NCBI GenBank assembly: GCA_014360985.1
Contig: JACIWK010000002.1
Location: forward strand, 51,826-115,825
Length of the DNA: 64,000 nt
Origin: Candidatus Bipolaricaulota bacterium
GTDB taxonomy: Bacteria; Bipolaricaulota; Bipolaricaulia; Bipolaricaulales; Bipolaricaulaceae
Reading direction: 5' to 3'
The notes beneath the pieces are model-generated. The model worked only from the letters and a program-made list of their open reading frames with translations, had not been told where the DNA came from and made no database searches. The translations under genes were made by a program, and so were the position numbers. Each line of letters opens with the position of its first letter. Within the stretch, counting starts at the first letter, position 1. Of this stretch, positions 53,961-62,228 are shown one piece after another.

Positions 53961-54814
53961 CGCTCCCCCCCCGCCACGAGCTCCTCCACGAAGCGAGGCA
54001 GTGCGAACGCCGCGTGGTGGAGCCGCGGCGAGTAGTAGCGCGTGACGATGCCGCGAGCGCGGAATCGCCCTTCCAGCACTACATCGTCCAGATCAAGGGA
54101 GCGGTCCCCCGCCAGCACGTAGGCCCACAACCCGGATGGGTACAGGGGGACAAACCCCAGATAGGGCGCGCAATACGGGAATAGGGGCCGCAGCACGGCG
54201 ACGAGGGTCGCCAGTTCCTCTGGGTCGTAGAACGGTGAACCCGCCTGAAACGCGGCCACCCCTCCCTCCTGCAGGGCCTCGCGGCACGCGGCGAGGAAGC
54301 GGGGGGTGAACAGCGCCGCCCCGGGCCCCACCGGATCCGGGGAGTCGACGATGAGCGCATCGAACGCAGCCCGATGCGCGGGGACGAACTCCTCGGCGGG
54401 CGCGGCCACGACGCGGACCCGGGGATCGTCGAACGCCCCGCGATGGACCGCGCCCAGGTGACGTCGCGCGACCTCGATCACCTCGGGATCGATCTCGACG
54501 AGGATCGCCTCCTCGACGGAGGGGTGGGCGAGGACCTGCCGTAACGCCCCCCCATCCCCACCCCCCACCACGAGGATTCGGCGCGGAGCAGCGTGGGAGA
54601 GGAGCACCGGGTGAACGAGCATCTCGTGGTAGAACGCCTCGTCGCGCTCGGAGACCATGAACCGACCGTCGAGGGTGAGGACCCTCCCCATGCGTTCCGT
54701 GGCCGCGATCTCGATCCGCTGGTGTGCGGTGCGCCCTTCGTACAGGCGCTCTTTCACCTTGAGACACAGGCGAATCCCCACTGCCTGGTCCTCGCATAGC
54801 CACTCATCGCTCAC
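53957..54814 (-). CDS. speE: Spermidine synthase / aminopropyltransferase
   Basis: 285 aa. The decarboxy-SAM-binding motif VVGGGDGGALRQVLAH, VEIDPEVIEVARRHL and catalytic DALIVDSPDPVGP are complete. Residues YHEMLVHP and FYDPEELATLV fit the family. GTG 54814 overlaps the speD stop; the track extension to 54955 is antisense to speD and is rejected. The acceptor could be putrescine, agmatine or both. Confidence 0.95.
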   Translation of the reverse strand: MSDEWLCEDQAVGIRLCLKVKERLYEGRTAHQRIEIAATERMGRVLTLDGRFMVSERDEAFYHEMLVHPVLLSHAAPRRILVVGGGDGGALRQVLAHPSVEEAILVEIDPEVIEVARRHLGAVHRGAFDDPRVRVVAAPAEEFVPAHRAAFDALIVDSPDPVGPGAALFTPRFLAACREALQEGGVAAFQAGSPFYDPEELATLVAVLRPLFPYCAPYLGFVPLYPSGLWAYVLAGDRSLDLDDVVLEGRFRARGIVTRYYSPRLHHAAFALPRFVEELVAGGER

Positions 54815-55158
54815 AATCGGATCCCCCGTTTGATCTCGATCACGCTTGTGCGGCCCGGGCGGAAGAACCGGCATAGCTCCTCCACCGCCCCCTCCGGACA
54901 CACCTCCTCCCCGCACGTGAACACGTCGAGGGCAACGTACCCCCGCTCCGGCCACGTGTGGACCGAGATGTGGGACTCGGCGAGCACGGCCACCGCCGAG
55001 ATCCCATGGGGGTTGAACCGATGGACCTGGATATCAAGGAGCGTGGCTCCCGCCCTGTCCACCGCGCGCCGTAACCAGCAGCGGACCTCTTCCACGTCGT
55101 CCGCCCGATGTTCACAATCCCACAGCTCGACGATGAATTGCCTACCGAGTCCCAACAT
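54811..55158 (-). CDS. speD: S-adenosylmethionine decarboxylase proenzyme
   Basis: 115-aa prokaryotic class 1B form. Self-cleavage occurs between Glu and Ser in LAESHISVHTWPE, creating the pyruvoyl cofactor; FTCGEEVCPEGA holds the catalytic Cys. It supplies decarboxylated SAM for speE and bpsA. ATG follows GGAGGTGAGCG. The 101-base gap to the DHS-like gene (55159-55259) holds no gene and could carry a weak promoter. Confidence 0.96.
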   Translation of the reverse strand: MLGLGRQFIVELWDCEHRADDVEEVRCWLRRAVDRAGATLLDIQVHRFNPHGISAVAVLAESHISVHTWPERGYVALDVFTCGEEVCPEGAVEELCRFFRPGRTSVIEIKRGIRL

Positions 55159-55259
55159 CGCTCACCTCCATCTGCGATAGGATCGACAGGAAAGGGCCCC
55201 CTGCGGGGAGGGACCCCACCTGGTACGCGATTGTAGCGTGTTCGTGCAGCGGGGGCGGA

Positions 55260-56312
55260 CTAGCGGGGGGAAAGGTCCTGCCCGGCATCGAGATGGTCGG
55301 CGAGGCGTGGCGGAACCCGGTTCTCCCACGTCCGGCGGTGGTAGACGTAGCTCACGAGCAGGGGAAGGGCGAGCGTGGCCTCCGCAAACACCATCTGCTC
55401 GAGGCCCTGGGCGACCTTGCCCCACGAGCTGGCCTCCTTGAGGGTCGAGCCGGACAATCCCCCATCCCGCACGTCGGCCACCGTGATCTGGATCGCGTAC
55501 TTGTGCATCGGGGCTTCCACCCCAAGGACGTCCGCCGCTACGACCACGTCCTGGGCGAAGTTCTTGGGCACTCCGCCCCCGACCATGACAAGGCCTGTTT
55601 CCCGGGCCCCGATCTTGATCTTGGTGAGCTCAAGGAAATCCTTCACCGAGTCGATCGCCACGTGGTGGTCCGGACGCTGCCATTGGTGGAGGACGAGGCC
55701 GAAGCCCGCGCTGGAATCGGAGAAGGCGGGGCAGAAGATGGGCACCCCCCTCTCGTAGGCAAGGCGGGTGATCGAACCCTCGCCCTTCCCTCGCGCGACG
55801 AGCCACCGCCCCATCTCCCGGATGAACTCCCGCGAGGAGTAGGCACGGGGAGGGAGGGCATCAGCGATCTCCGTGACCGTGTGGTCGCAAACCCGCAGCT
55901 CGTCCTCATCGATGAACGTGTCGTAGATGCGATCGATGTGGAGTTCACGGAGGACATCGTCGTCCGCATCGGGGCTTCCCCGGTAGTGTCGGAACCCAAG
56001 GGCCTCGAAGAAGTCCTGGTCCACGATGTTTGCCCCCGTGGCCACGATGGCATCGACCATCCCATGCTCGACGAGGACGGAGACCGACCGCCCCAGGCCC
56101 GCGCTCACGAGCGACCCCGCCAGGCACAGGATGATCGTGCACTCGCGATCGGCGAGCATCCGATCGTAGATCTGGGCCGCCCGGGCCAGGTTGCGGGCCT
56201 GAAACGCGGTTCGCCCCATCGCCTCCAGGAGGGGCACCGCGTCGAACGTGGTGGGGTCCAACTGCTCAACCGGCGTCCGGAGGTAACGGTGCTTTTCCTG
56301 TCCCTGGACCAT
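55260..56312 (-). CDS. Deoxyhypusine-synthase-like protein
   Basis: 350 aa, full length for the DHS fold. NAD-binding and active-site segments: CLAGSLVSAGL, ATGANIVDQDF, FCPAFSDSSAGFG, VMVGGGVPKNF, and EASSWGKVAQGLEQ, where Lys is the residue that forms the enzyme-substrate imine in deoxyhypusine synthases. Bacteria have no eIF5A, and characterised bacterial homologues act as homospermidine synthases or on small amines, so an aminobutyl transfer making homospermidine-type polyamines is a reasonable guess. It lies four bases after the decarboxylase. Confidence 0.9.
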   Translation of the reverse strand: MVQGQEKHRYLRTPVEQLDPTTFDAVPLLEAMGRTAFQARNLARAAQIYDRMLADRECTIILCLAGSLVSAGLGRSVSVLVEHGMVDAIVATGANIVDQDFFEALGFRHYRGSPDADDDVLRELHIDRIYDTFIDEDELRVCDHTVTEIADALPPRAYSSREFIREMGRWLVARGKGEGSITRLAYERGVPIFCPAFSDSSAGFGLVLHQWQRPDHHVAIDSVKDFLELTKIKIGARETGLVMVGGGVPKNFAQDVVVAADVLGVEAPMHKYAIQITVADVRDGGLSGSTLKEASSWGKVAQGLEQMVFAEATLALPLLVSYVYHRRTWENRVPPRLADHLDAGQDLSPR

Positions 56313-56316
56313 GGCC

Positions 56317-56928
56317 CTACGGCAAAAACACCGCTGCGGCCACGACCGTGGTGTAGCCCTTGTTGTCCACGACCGCGGATTGGGTGATGTTCATCGTGCG
56401 CACGATCTTTCCGGAGATCTTCCAGATCTCCTTCTTCGCGTCCCACACGAGTTCGTCGTCGAACTCAATCCCGAGGGTGGAGGCAAGCATCGAGGCAGCG
56501 AGGTCCTCGGCGTGATCCCCCGCCTGTTTCTCCTTCTTCCCGAACGAGGTGTACTCGGAGAGGTACCCGTAGGCGGCCCGATCGGCTGGGATCGCGCATC
56601 CGACCGATGCTGCGATCAGCCGGTGGGGCTCGTTCGAGACGCAGCGGGAAAACACGCAGAACACGACTTGGCCTGGGGCAAGCGCCCGCAGCCCTTCCGT
56701 GCGGGAGACGACCTTGCACCCCGGCGGAATGATGCTCGACACGTGAACGAGGTTCAGCTTCTCGATCCCCGCATCGCGGAGGGCGAGCTCGAACGAACGC
56801 AGCTCCTCCTTGTGACGCCCGACTCCCCGGGTGAAGAATACCCGGCGGGGGATGAGCGGCGCGGCCAGCCCGCCCGTCCCCGGCTCCACTTCCCCCCCTT
56901 CCCTGAACGTGCTCCTTTGACGTGCCAT
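56317..56928 (-). CDS. pdaD: Pyruvoyl-dependent arginine decarboxylase
   Basis: 203-aa PvlArgDC proenzyme, longer than the archaeal 150-165 aa form because of an N-terminal stretch of about 30 residues. The self-cleaving Ser-Ser lies in VHVSSIIPPGC; the downstream HRLIAASVGCAIP, YGYLSEY and TTVVAAAVFLP are typical. It converts arginine to agmatine, the first step of the polyamine route here. A perfect TATAAT box lies 11 bases upstream. Confidence 0.94.
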   Translation of the reverse strand: MARQRSTFREGGEVEPGTGGLAAPLIPRRVFFTRGVGRHKEELRSFELALRDAGIEKLNLVHVSSIIPPGCKVVSRTEGLRALAPGQVVFCVFSRCVSNEPHRLIAASVGCAIPADRAAYGYLSEYTSFGKKEKQAGDHAEDLAASMLASTLGIEFDDELVWDAKKEIWKISGKIVRTMNITQSAVVDNKGYTTVVAAAVFLP

Positions 56929-56939
56929 CTTGACCTACC

Positions 56940-56945
56940 ATTATA
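56940..56945 (-). promoter_or_regulatory. -10 element of the polyamine operon
   Basis: TATAAT on the minus strand 11 bases before the decarboxylase ATG, leaving a leader of only a few bases. No convincing -35. It probably drives the decarboxylase and DHS-like genes, perhaps all genes to speB. Confidence 0.55.
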
Positions 56946-57011
56946 GGGCAAACTCCGCTGCCCCGTGGCTGGACCCGCGCGCGCGGCTGACCCAGTCGCG
57001 CTGGGCCGCGA

Positions 57012-58067
57012 TCAGGTGGTCGCGGCTTCGTCGTCGACGAAGATGTCCCCCACCACGGGCCCCACGTTCACCTCCGCCTCGGTGACGAGCTCGATGCGCA
57101 GGAGCGCTGATCTGTACCACGGCTCAAGCCTCCCTGGCACCCGCCGCACCGGGAGGCGTGCCCAGGCCCGCATCGTTTCCACATACGGCCAGTTCACGTA
57201 GGCGTGGAATCCGTCGCGCAGATCGGTGATCACCGCTCCCCACGCGAGGAGCTGGCGCTGAATTGCCTGCCACTTGGCGAGCGACGCCTCGGCGTGGGTC
57301 AGCCCGAGGTACCCGGCGCACCCCGGCCCGCGGAGGGCGGACAGGCCGCGCCCAGCGAACAGGAGGAACCCCGGCAGGCTCTCCGTGGGGTCACAGGCGA
57401 ACGTGTCGAACGCCCGTTCCAGCTGCGAGGGCAGGGGGGCACGGAGGTCGTGGGGCACGACCTCAATCGCAAGCGACTCCCGCTCCGTCACCCCGGCGAT
57501 GAACGACGTGATGCGGGGGTCGGCATCGAGGACGGCCACCCGGCGCGGGAGGCCGCTCCGGGCCGCGGCCAGCGAGACCAGATCATCGTCCCCGAGGACG
57601 AGGAGGTCCTTCCCCTCGAGATCCCCCTTCGCCCACATCGCGGCGATGCGGGCGATCGTCGTCTCCTCCGTCACGTAGCCCTGGTCGAACTCCTGGGACG
57701 CATCGGGACGACCCGCAGCCAAGCGCGGGAACTCCGCCGCGAGCTCACGCAGCAGCCCCGTCTCCACCCCCCGCCCCCCGCACCGCGGGCAGGCGAGCGT
57801 GCGGGCCGGTGCGATCCGCAGCCGGGCACACCCCTCCTCTGCCACCGGGGTCAGGTGGACCGCACTCCCGGTCATCTCCACCCATCCCGCCTCCGCGAGG
57901 CACTCCAGCCCAGCACAGACCACAAGGAGGGGAACTCCGGCGAGCTCGACGATCCGCCAGATGTCCTCCGACGTGAGGGCGGCCGCAAGGACCCGTTCGA
58001 TGTCCCGTGCCGAGGCCGCGAGCCCCGTCCGCCGCCGGATCCCGTCCGCAACCTTGCCCAGATCCAC
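57012..58067 (-). CDS. bpsA: N4-bis(aminopropyl)spermidine synthase (branched-chain polyamine synthase)
   Basis: About 351 aa. An N-terminal winged-helix-like part is followed by CPRCGGRGV, then the catalytic LVLGDDDLVSLAAA with the Gly-Asp-Asp-Asp signature of BpsA, AVLDADPRITSFI and FDTFACDPTES. BpsA adds two aminopropyl groups to spermidine to make the quaternary branched amine seen in hyperthermophiles. I favour GTG 58067, preceded by GAAGGGAGA, over the GTG at 58085. It lies 11 bases after the M24 gene and upstream of the decarboxylase, giving a shared polyamine region. Confidence 0.9.
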   Translation of the reverse strand: MDLGKVADGIRRRTGLAASARDIERVLAAALTSEDIWRIVELAGVPLLVVCAGLECLAEAGWVEMTGSAVHLTPVAEEGCARLRIAPARTLACPRCGGRGVETGLLRELAAEFPRLAAGRPDASQEFDQGYVTEETTIARIAAMWAKGDLEGKDLLVLGDDDLVSLAAARSGLPRRVAVLDADPRITSFIAGVTERESLAIEVVPHDLRAPLPSQLERAFDTFACDPTESLPGFLLFAGRGLSALRGPGCAGYLGLTHAEASLAKWQAIQRQLLAWGAVITDLRDGFHAYVNWPYVETMRAWARLPVRRVPGRLEPWYRSALLRIELVTEAEVNVGPVVGDIFVDDEAATT

Positions 58068-58078
58068 CTGTCTCCCTT

Positions 58079-59167
58079 CTAGCACACGATGAGCTCGTCC
58101 TTGGGGAAGGAGGAGAGGACGCGAGCGCCGTCCGCGGTCACGGCGACGAGATCCTCGATCCGGATCCCGAACCGGCCGGGGAAATAGATCCCCGGCTCGA
58201 TCGTGACCACGTTTCCGACGGCGAGCGTGTCTTCGGACGTCGGCCCCACGCCCGGCGCCTCGTGGACCTCCAGTCCCACCCCATGCCCAAGGCCGTGCCC
58301 AAACCGGTCATCGTACCCCGCGTTCGCGATCACATCTCGGGCCGCCCGATCCACATCCTTGCCACTTTTTCCTGCCCGCACTGCCGCGAGGCCAGCGCGG
58401 TTCGCCGCCAGCACGATGCGGTAGATCTCGCGGGCCTCCCCGCCGGGGTCCCCCATCGCCACGACGCGGGTCAGATCCGCACAGTACCCGTCCACTTGAG
58501 CTCCAATGTCGAACAGGACGAGATCCCCGCGCTCGATCTTCCTTTCCCCGGGCCGGTAGTGCGGCATCGCGCTCCCAGGGCCGCTGGCGACGATGAGGTC
58601 GAACGCCACGGCCTCCGCGCCGTGACGGCGGAACCACACCTCGAGGTCGAGCGCTACGTCACGCTCTGTCTGCCCCGGGGCGAGCCGGTCCACGATCCAG
58701 CGCAGGCCCTCGTCGGTGAGCTTAGCGGCCGCGGCAATCCGCTCGATCTCTTCCTCGGCCTTGACCCGCCGCAGATCCTCGACCATCCCCATCTGGGGGA
58801 CGAATTCGATCCCCGGGGCGAGCCGGGCAAGCTCCTGGAACACGTACACGCTTGTGCGGTGGGCTCCGATCCCCACCCGCTTGACCCCGAGCGACCCCAG
58901 CTTGTCGGCGAGCCAAGCCATCCAGCGGGGCTTCGTCTCCTCGATGGGGAGTCCGACGACCTCGTGGCCCGCCTGCTCGGTGTAGCGGGAATCCGTGACG
59001 AACAAGGGCTGCGCGCCGACGATCAGACCGCCCGTCGACCCGCTGAACCCAGTGAGGTAGCGCAGGTTCGCGCCGTCGGAATGCTCCACGTTGATCACCA
59101 GGAACGCATCGAGCCCGCGCTCCCGGGCCCGCCGCCACAGTTCCTCCCGCCGCGCTGCGTAGTCCAT
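58079..59167 (-). CDS. pepQ: M24B Xaa-Pro aminopeptidase/dipeptidase
   Basis: 362 aa. N-terminal creatinase-like domain (NLRYLTGFSGSTGGLIVG) and C-terminal catalytic domain with metal ligands in LFDIGAQVDGYCADLT, GHGLGHGVGLEVHE, TIEPGIYFPG and FGIRIEDLV. ATG 59167 follows GGAGGAGGGG; the 18 extra codons of the track are unsupported. The 5' leader contains a GC hairpin (CGGGCCGC/GCGGCCCG). A -10 TAGAAT and -35 TTGGAC precede it. Housekeeping counterpart of the M24 enzyme in the island. Confidence 0.93.
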   Translation of the reverse strand: MDYAARREELWRRARERGLDAFLVINVEHSDGANLRYLTGFSGSTGGLIVGAQPLFVTDSRYTEQAGHEVVGLPIEETKPRWMAWLADKLGSLGVKRVGIGAHRTSVYVFQELARLAPGIEFVPQMGMVEDLRRVKAEEEIERIAAAAKLTDEGLRWIVDRLAPGQTERDVALDLEVWFRRHGAEAVAFDLIVASGPGSAMPHYRPGERKIERGDLVLFDIGAQVDGYCADLTRVVAMGDPGGEAREIYRIVLAANRAGLAAVRAGKSGKDVDRAARDVIANAGYDDRFGHGLGHGVGLEVHEAPGVGPTSEDTLAVGNVVTIEPGIYFPGRFGIRIEDLVAVTADGARVLSSFPKDELIVC

Positions 59168-59219
59168 GTCCCCTCCTCCAGAGTGCCGGGCCGCTCCCAC
59201 GGGCGGCCCGTGCCGGACC

Positions 59220-59248
59220 ATTCTAGAGGAGGCAGGTCATGTGTCCAA
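59220..59248 (-). promoter_or_regulatory. Promoter of the M24B peptidase-bpsA genes
   Basis: Minus strand: -35 TTGGAC (59243-59248), 17-base spacer, -10 TAGAAT (59220-59225). Its -35 lies on top of the putative -35 of pheS on the other strand. Confidence 0.65.
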
Positions 59249-59270
59249 GGCCTGCGCGGGCCCGTATAAT
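59242..59270 (+). promoter_or_regulatory. Promoter of pheS
   Basis: -35-like TGTCCA (59242-59247), 17-base spacer, perfect -10 TATAAT (59265-59270). ATG follows ten bases later with no ribosome binding site, so the leader is only a few bases long. Confidence 0.6.
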
Positions 59271-59280
59271 CCAGCCCGCG

Positions 59281-60282
59281 ATGATGCTGGATGAGCTGCA
59301 GGCACGGTGCGAGGCGGTGCGGCGGGAATGGGCGCAGGCGAGCGCCTCGGCCCGCGACCCGGCAGGGGTGGAGGCCCTGCGGATCAAGTTCCTCGGCCGC
59401 AAGGGTTTCGTCACGACCGCGTTCGCCGCCCTCCGCACCCTTCCGCCCGAGGAGCGGGCCGCGGCCGGACGGCTCCTCAACGCCCTCAAGGGGGAGATCG
59501 CCTCCGCCCTCGAAGCGCTCCAAGCCGAGGCGGAGCGGGAGACGGTAGAAGCGCGTCTTGCCGCGGAGCGGTACGACCTCACCCTCCCCGGGAGCTGGCG
59601 CCCGGTGGGCCGTCTCCACCCTCTGACCCAGGTCCGGCGGGAGATCGAAGACATCTTCATGAAGCTCGGGTTCGACGTGGCAAGCGGGCCGGAACTGGAG
59701 ACGGACTACTACAATTTCGAGGCCCTCGCGATCGGGGCCGATCACCCCGCCCGGGACGAGTGGGACTCGTTCTACATCGCCGATGGCTTACTTCTGCGCA
59801 CGCACACCTCGCCCGTCCAGATCCGGGTCATGAAGTCCCAGCCGCCGCCGGTACGCATCGTGTGCCCAGGGCGCTGCTACCGCCGCGACAACCCCGATGC
59901 GACCCACTCCCCGGTGTTCCACCAGATCGAGCTGTTGTGGGTGGAGAAGGGACTCACCTTCGCCCATTTGAAGTGGATCCTGAGGGAATTCGTCACGGAG
60001 TTCTTCGGCCCGGGGTACGAGATGCGGTTCGCGGCGGACTTCTTCCCGTTCACCGAGCCGTCGGCCCAGGTTCACATCCGCAAACCGCCGGGAGAGTGGT
60101 TGGAGATCATGGGGGCGGGGATGGTGGATCCAGCGGTGCTGGCCGAGGTGGGTTACGACCCAGAGGGGGTCACCGGGTTCGCGTTCGGGCTGGGGGTGGA
60201 GCGGATGGCGATGCTCCGCTGGGGGATCGAGGACATCCGCCTGTTCTTCCAGAACGACATCCGCTTCCTCTCGCAGTTCTAG
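59281..60282 (+). CDS. pheS: Phenylalanyl-tRNA synthetase alpha subunit
   Basis: 333 aa, normal length. N-terminal coiled coil (residues 1-85), then the class II catalytic core: motif GRLHPLTQVRREIEDIF, TDYYNFEALAIG, LRTHTSPVQIRVM, PGRCYRRDNPDATHSPVFHQIE and GVERMAMLRWGIEDIR. ATG-ATG at 59281/59284. Usually followed by pheT, but here a minus-strand nucleotidyltransferase gene begins its stop 44 bases downstream, so the beta subunit must be encoded elsewhere. Confidence 0.96.
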   Translation: MMLDELQARCEAVRREWAQASASARDPAGVEALRIKFLGRKGFVTTAFAALRTLPPEERAAAGRLLNALKGEIASALEALQAEAERETVEARLAAERYDLTLPGSWRPVGRLHPLTQVRREIEDIFMKLGFDVASGPELETDYYNFEALAIGADHPARDEWDSFYIADGLLLRTHTSPVQIRVMKSQPPPVRIVCPGRCYRRDNPDATHSPVFHQIELLWVEKGLTFAHLKWILREFVTEFFGPGYEMRFAADFFPFTEPSAQVHIRKPPGEWLEIMGAGMVDPAVLAEVGYDPEGVTGFAFGLGVERMAMLRWGIEDIRLFFQNDIRFLSQF

Positions 60283-60326
60283 ACGACACGGGGTCGGGTA
60301 GGCCAGGCCCCGTCACCTGCCTCTCC

Positions 60327-61100
60327 TCAACGGGCGCCCCAGGTGTGGAACGCGGCCTTCCCTTCCCCGGTGAGGAACGCCCACTGGATGAGGCCCATCC
60401 GATCGCGGTGGAACTCCTCGCCCTGCGCATCGAGCCAAGCGTGGAGCCCATCCCGCACCGCCGCGATCCGATCCGAGGACGGAGCGGCGAGGAGATCGCC
60501 GATCGCGGTGAGGATCCCCTCCGGAACACCAAGGAGCCGCAGCTCCTCCGCCGCCCAGTGGCGGGTCGGGGCCCACGACCCGCAGACGACGGCGAGGAGC
60601 TTCACCAGAGCCACCGCCCCTTCCCCAAGGACGAGCCGCGCCGCGAAGTCGCTCCCCCGGTCGAGGCACTTCGCCGCCCGGCCGAGGGCGAAGACCACCT
60701 CCAAGTAGTGGACCCGGAGCCGGGTCTCCCGGACGTCGGGCGGGAGCAGCGCCAGTCGCGGGAAGAGCGCCGAGAGCTTCCCCTGGGGGTCGTGAAGGAT
60801 CGCTGCGTGCTGAAACGGGTAGTGATCGAGGTCGCGGGGCGATCCCTCCAACCCCAAGAGTTCCCCCCACGGCCGGAGGTAGAACTCGTGGTCCACCCGC
60901 CGCGGGGGGCCCTCCTCGATCGCGAACACGTGCCGCTCCTCGAGCGGAGTCGCCTCGTAGGCGGCGTCGTCGAGCGCGACCTCGATGTCGTCGTCCGAGA
61001 TCCGATCCCGGAACGGCCGGCTCGCCGACCCGACGAGGTAGACCCCAACCACACCTGGCTTTCCCACGTACCGCTCCGCCAGCCCCCGTGCTCGCTCCAT
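60327..61100 (-). CDS. Nucleotidyltransferase-domain protein
   Basis: 257 aa. GVYLVGSASRPFRDRISDDD carries the GS and DxD/E metal pattern of the polymerase-beta-like nucleotidyltransferase fold, followed by an all-helical domain (HYLEVVFALGRAAKCLDRG) resembling DUF4037-like proteins or aminoglycoside-type transferases. Substrate unknown. A TAGGAT box ends six bases before ATG without a ribosome binding site, consistent with leaderless initiation. Divergent from the decayed methyltransferase gene. Confidence 0.82.
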   Translation of the reverse strand: MERARGLAERYVGKPGVVGVYLVGSASRPFRDRISDDDIEVALDDAAYEATPLEERHVFAIEEGPPRRVDHEFYLRPWGELLGLEGSPRDLDHYPFQHAAILHDPQGKLSALFPRLALLPPDVRETRLRVHYLEVVFALGRAAKCLDRGSDFAARLVLGEGAVALVKLLAVVCGSWAPTRHWAAEELRLLGVPEGILTAIGDLLAAPSSDRIAAVRDGLHAWLDAQGEEFHRDRMGLIQWAFLTGEGKAAFHTWGAR

Positions 61101-61106
61101 GGGCGG

Positions 61107-61132
61107 ATCCTACCCCAGGGAGCGGGTACGAT
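61107..61132. promoter_or_regulatory. Paired divergent -10 boxes
   Basis: TAGGAT on the minus strand (61107-61112), six bases before the nucleotidyltransferase ATG, and TACGAT on the plus strand (61127-61132), seven bases before the methyltransferase pseudogene ATG at 61140. No -35 elements are clear. Confidence 0.4.
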
Positions 61133-61139
61133 CCTCCGC

Positions 61140-61818
61140 ATGGACGATCGCGAGGTGGGGAAGTTCTGGGAGGGGAACGCCGAGGCGTGGACGCGCTTGA
61201 CCGGGCTCGACATCGCCCCCACCTTCCTCCGCCACGCCCGGGAGACGGAGGAGCGGGAGCGGTTGGGATCGTCTACGTGGAGGGGGAGCGCCCTGGCGCT
61301 CCCGTTCCCCGACCGGCCGTTCGACTTCGCGGTCGCGTTCCTGAGCCTGATGGACATCCCGGATGTGGAGCGCGCGCTCGCGGAGGTCCACCGGGTCCTC
61401 GTCCCGGGCGGGTTCTTCCAGTTCTCGGTCACGCACCCGTTCCTCGACGTGCCCCACCACCGCAACCTGCGCGGTCCCGACGGGCGGACGTACGCGTACG
61501 AGGTCGGGGGGTACTTCCGCACGCTGGTTGGAGACGTAGCGGAGTGGAGCTTCAGCGCCGCCCCGGCCGAGGCCAAGGCCCCGTTCCCCGAAGTTCAAGA
61601 CCCCGCGGTTCACCCGGGCGGTGAGCGCCTGGCTCAACGCCCTTCTCGACGCGGGGCTTGCGATCGAGCGGCTCGGCGAGCCGTGCCCGAGCGAGGAGAC
61701 CGGGCGCGCCTGCCCCTACGTCCAGGACGCCCAGGTCATCCCCTACTTCCTCCACGTCCGCGTCCGCAAGGCCGCGGAACACGGAGCGCCTCCCCCCAGT
61801 ACCATTCCCAAGAGGTGA
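61140..61818 (+). pseudogene. Decayed class I SAM-dependent methyltransferase
   Basis: The N-terminus VGKFWEGNAEAWTRL jumps straight to TGLDIAPTFLRHARE; the 60 or so residues that normally lie between, including the SAM-binding motif I (of type LDIGCGEG), are absent. The following LPFPDRPFDFAVAFLSLMD, VHRVLVPGGFFQFSVTHP and DGRTYAYEVGGYF are normal. Near 61590 (FPEVQ) the frame shifts by one; the other frame continues FTRAVSAWLNALLDAGLAIE to YVQDAQVIPYFLHVRVRK and a stop at 61818. Internal deletion plus frameshift make activity impossible. Confidence 0.85.
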
Positions 61819-61823
61819 TCGTC

Positions 61824-62228
61824 ATGGGACAGGACAACTGGGCATTTTGGATCGTAGCGGCACTTGCCGCGGGGTTGATCGTGACGGGAATCCTCGGGGC
61901 GAAGCCGCCGCTCCGGGTGGTCGACGAGCTCGACCTCACCCGCTACCTCGGGACGTGGTACGCGGTGGCGAGCATCCCGACCCGGTTCGAGCGGAACTGC
62001 GCCCAGGGGACGACCGCCACCTACACCCTCCTCCCGGACGGGCAGATCGACGTCCTCAACGTCTGCTTCACGGCCGATGGGCGACGGATTCTGGCCCAGG
62101 GCCGGGCGTGGGTCCCCGACCCGAAGACCCCCGCCAAGCTCAAGGTGAGCTTCGTGAACGTCCTGGGCCTGCGGTTCTTCCCCGCCGACTACTGGGTGAT
62201 CGACCAGACGATCCATGGCCAACCCTGA
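61824..62228 (+). CDS. C-terminally truncated lipocalin (Blc-like)
   Basis: 134 aa. An N-terminal membrane anchor (FWIVAALAAGLIVTGILG) replaces the usual lipoprotein signal. The lipocalin part has LTRYLGTWYAVASIPTRFER, ATYTLLPDGQIDVLN and FFPADYWVID, then ends four codons later; about 50 residues covering the last strands and the helix of the barrel are missing. ATG 61824 follows AGAGGTG. The end runs into the start of the GAF gene by 14 bases, suggesting a deletion that removed its 3' end. Probably non-functional. Confidence 0.8.
   Translation: MGQDNWAFWIVAALAAGLIVTGILGAKPPLRVVDELDLTRYLGTWYAVASIPTRFERNCAQGTTATYTLLPDGQIDVLNVCFTADGRRILAQGRAWVPDPKTPAKLKVSFVNVLGLRFFPADYWVIDQTIHGQP

Noticed and set aside
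55159-55259. Possible riboswitch or small RNA between speD and the DHS-like gene
   Set aside because: The 101-base gap shows no clear stem-loop or motif beyond a ribosome binding site for speD.
59307-62228. 973-codon plus-strand ORF across pheS, the nucleotidyltransferase and the lipocalin
   Set aside because: Only its distal parts match real proteins (methyltransferase and lipocalin); the first 600 codons are out-of-frame or antisense noise over pheS and the nucleotidyltransferase gene, common in GC-rich DNA.
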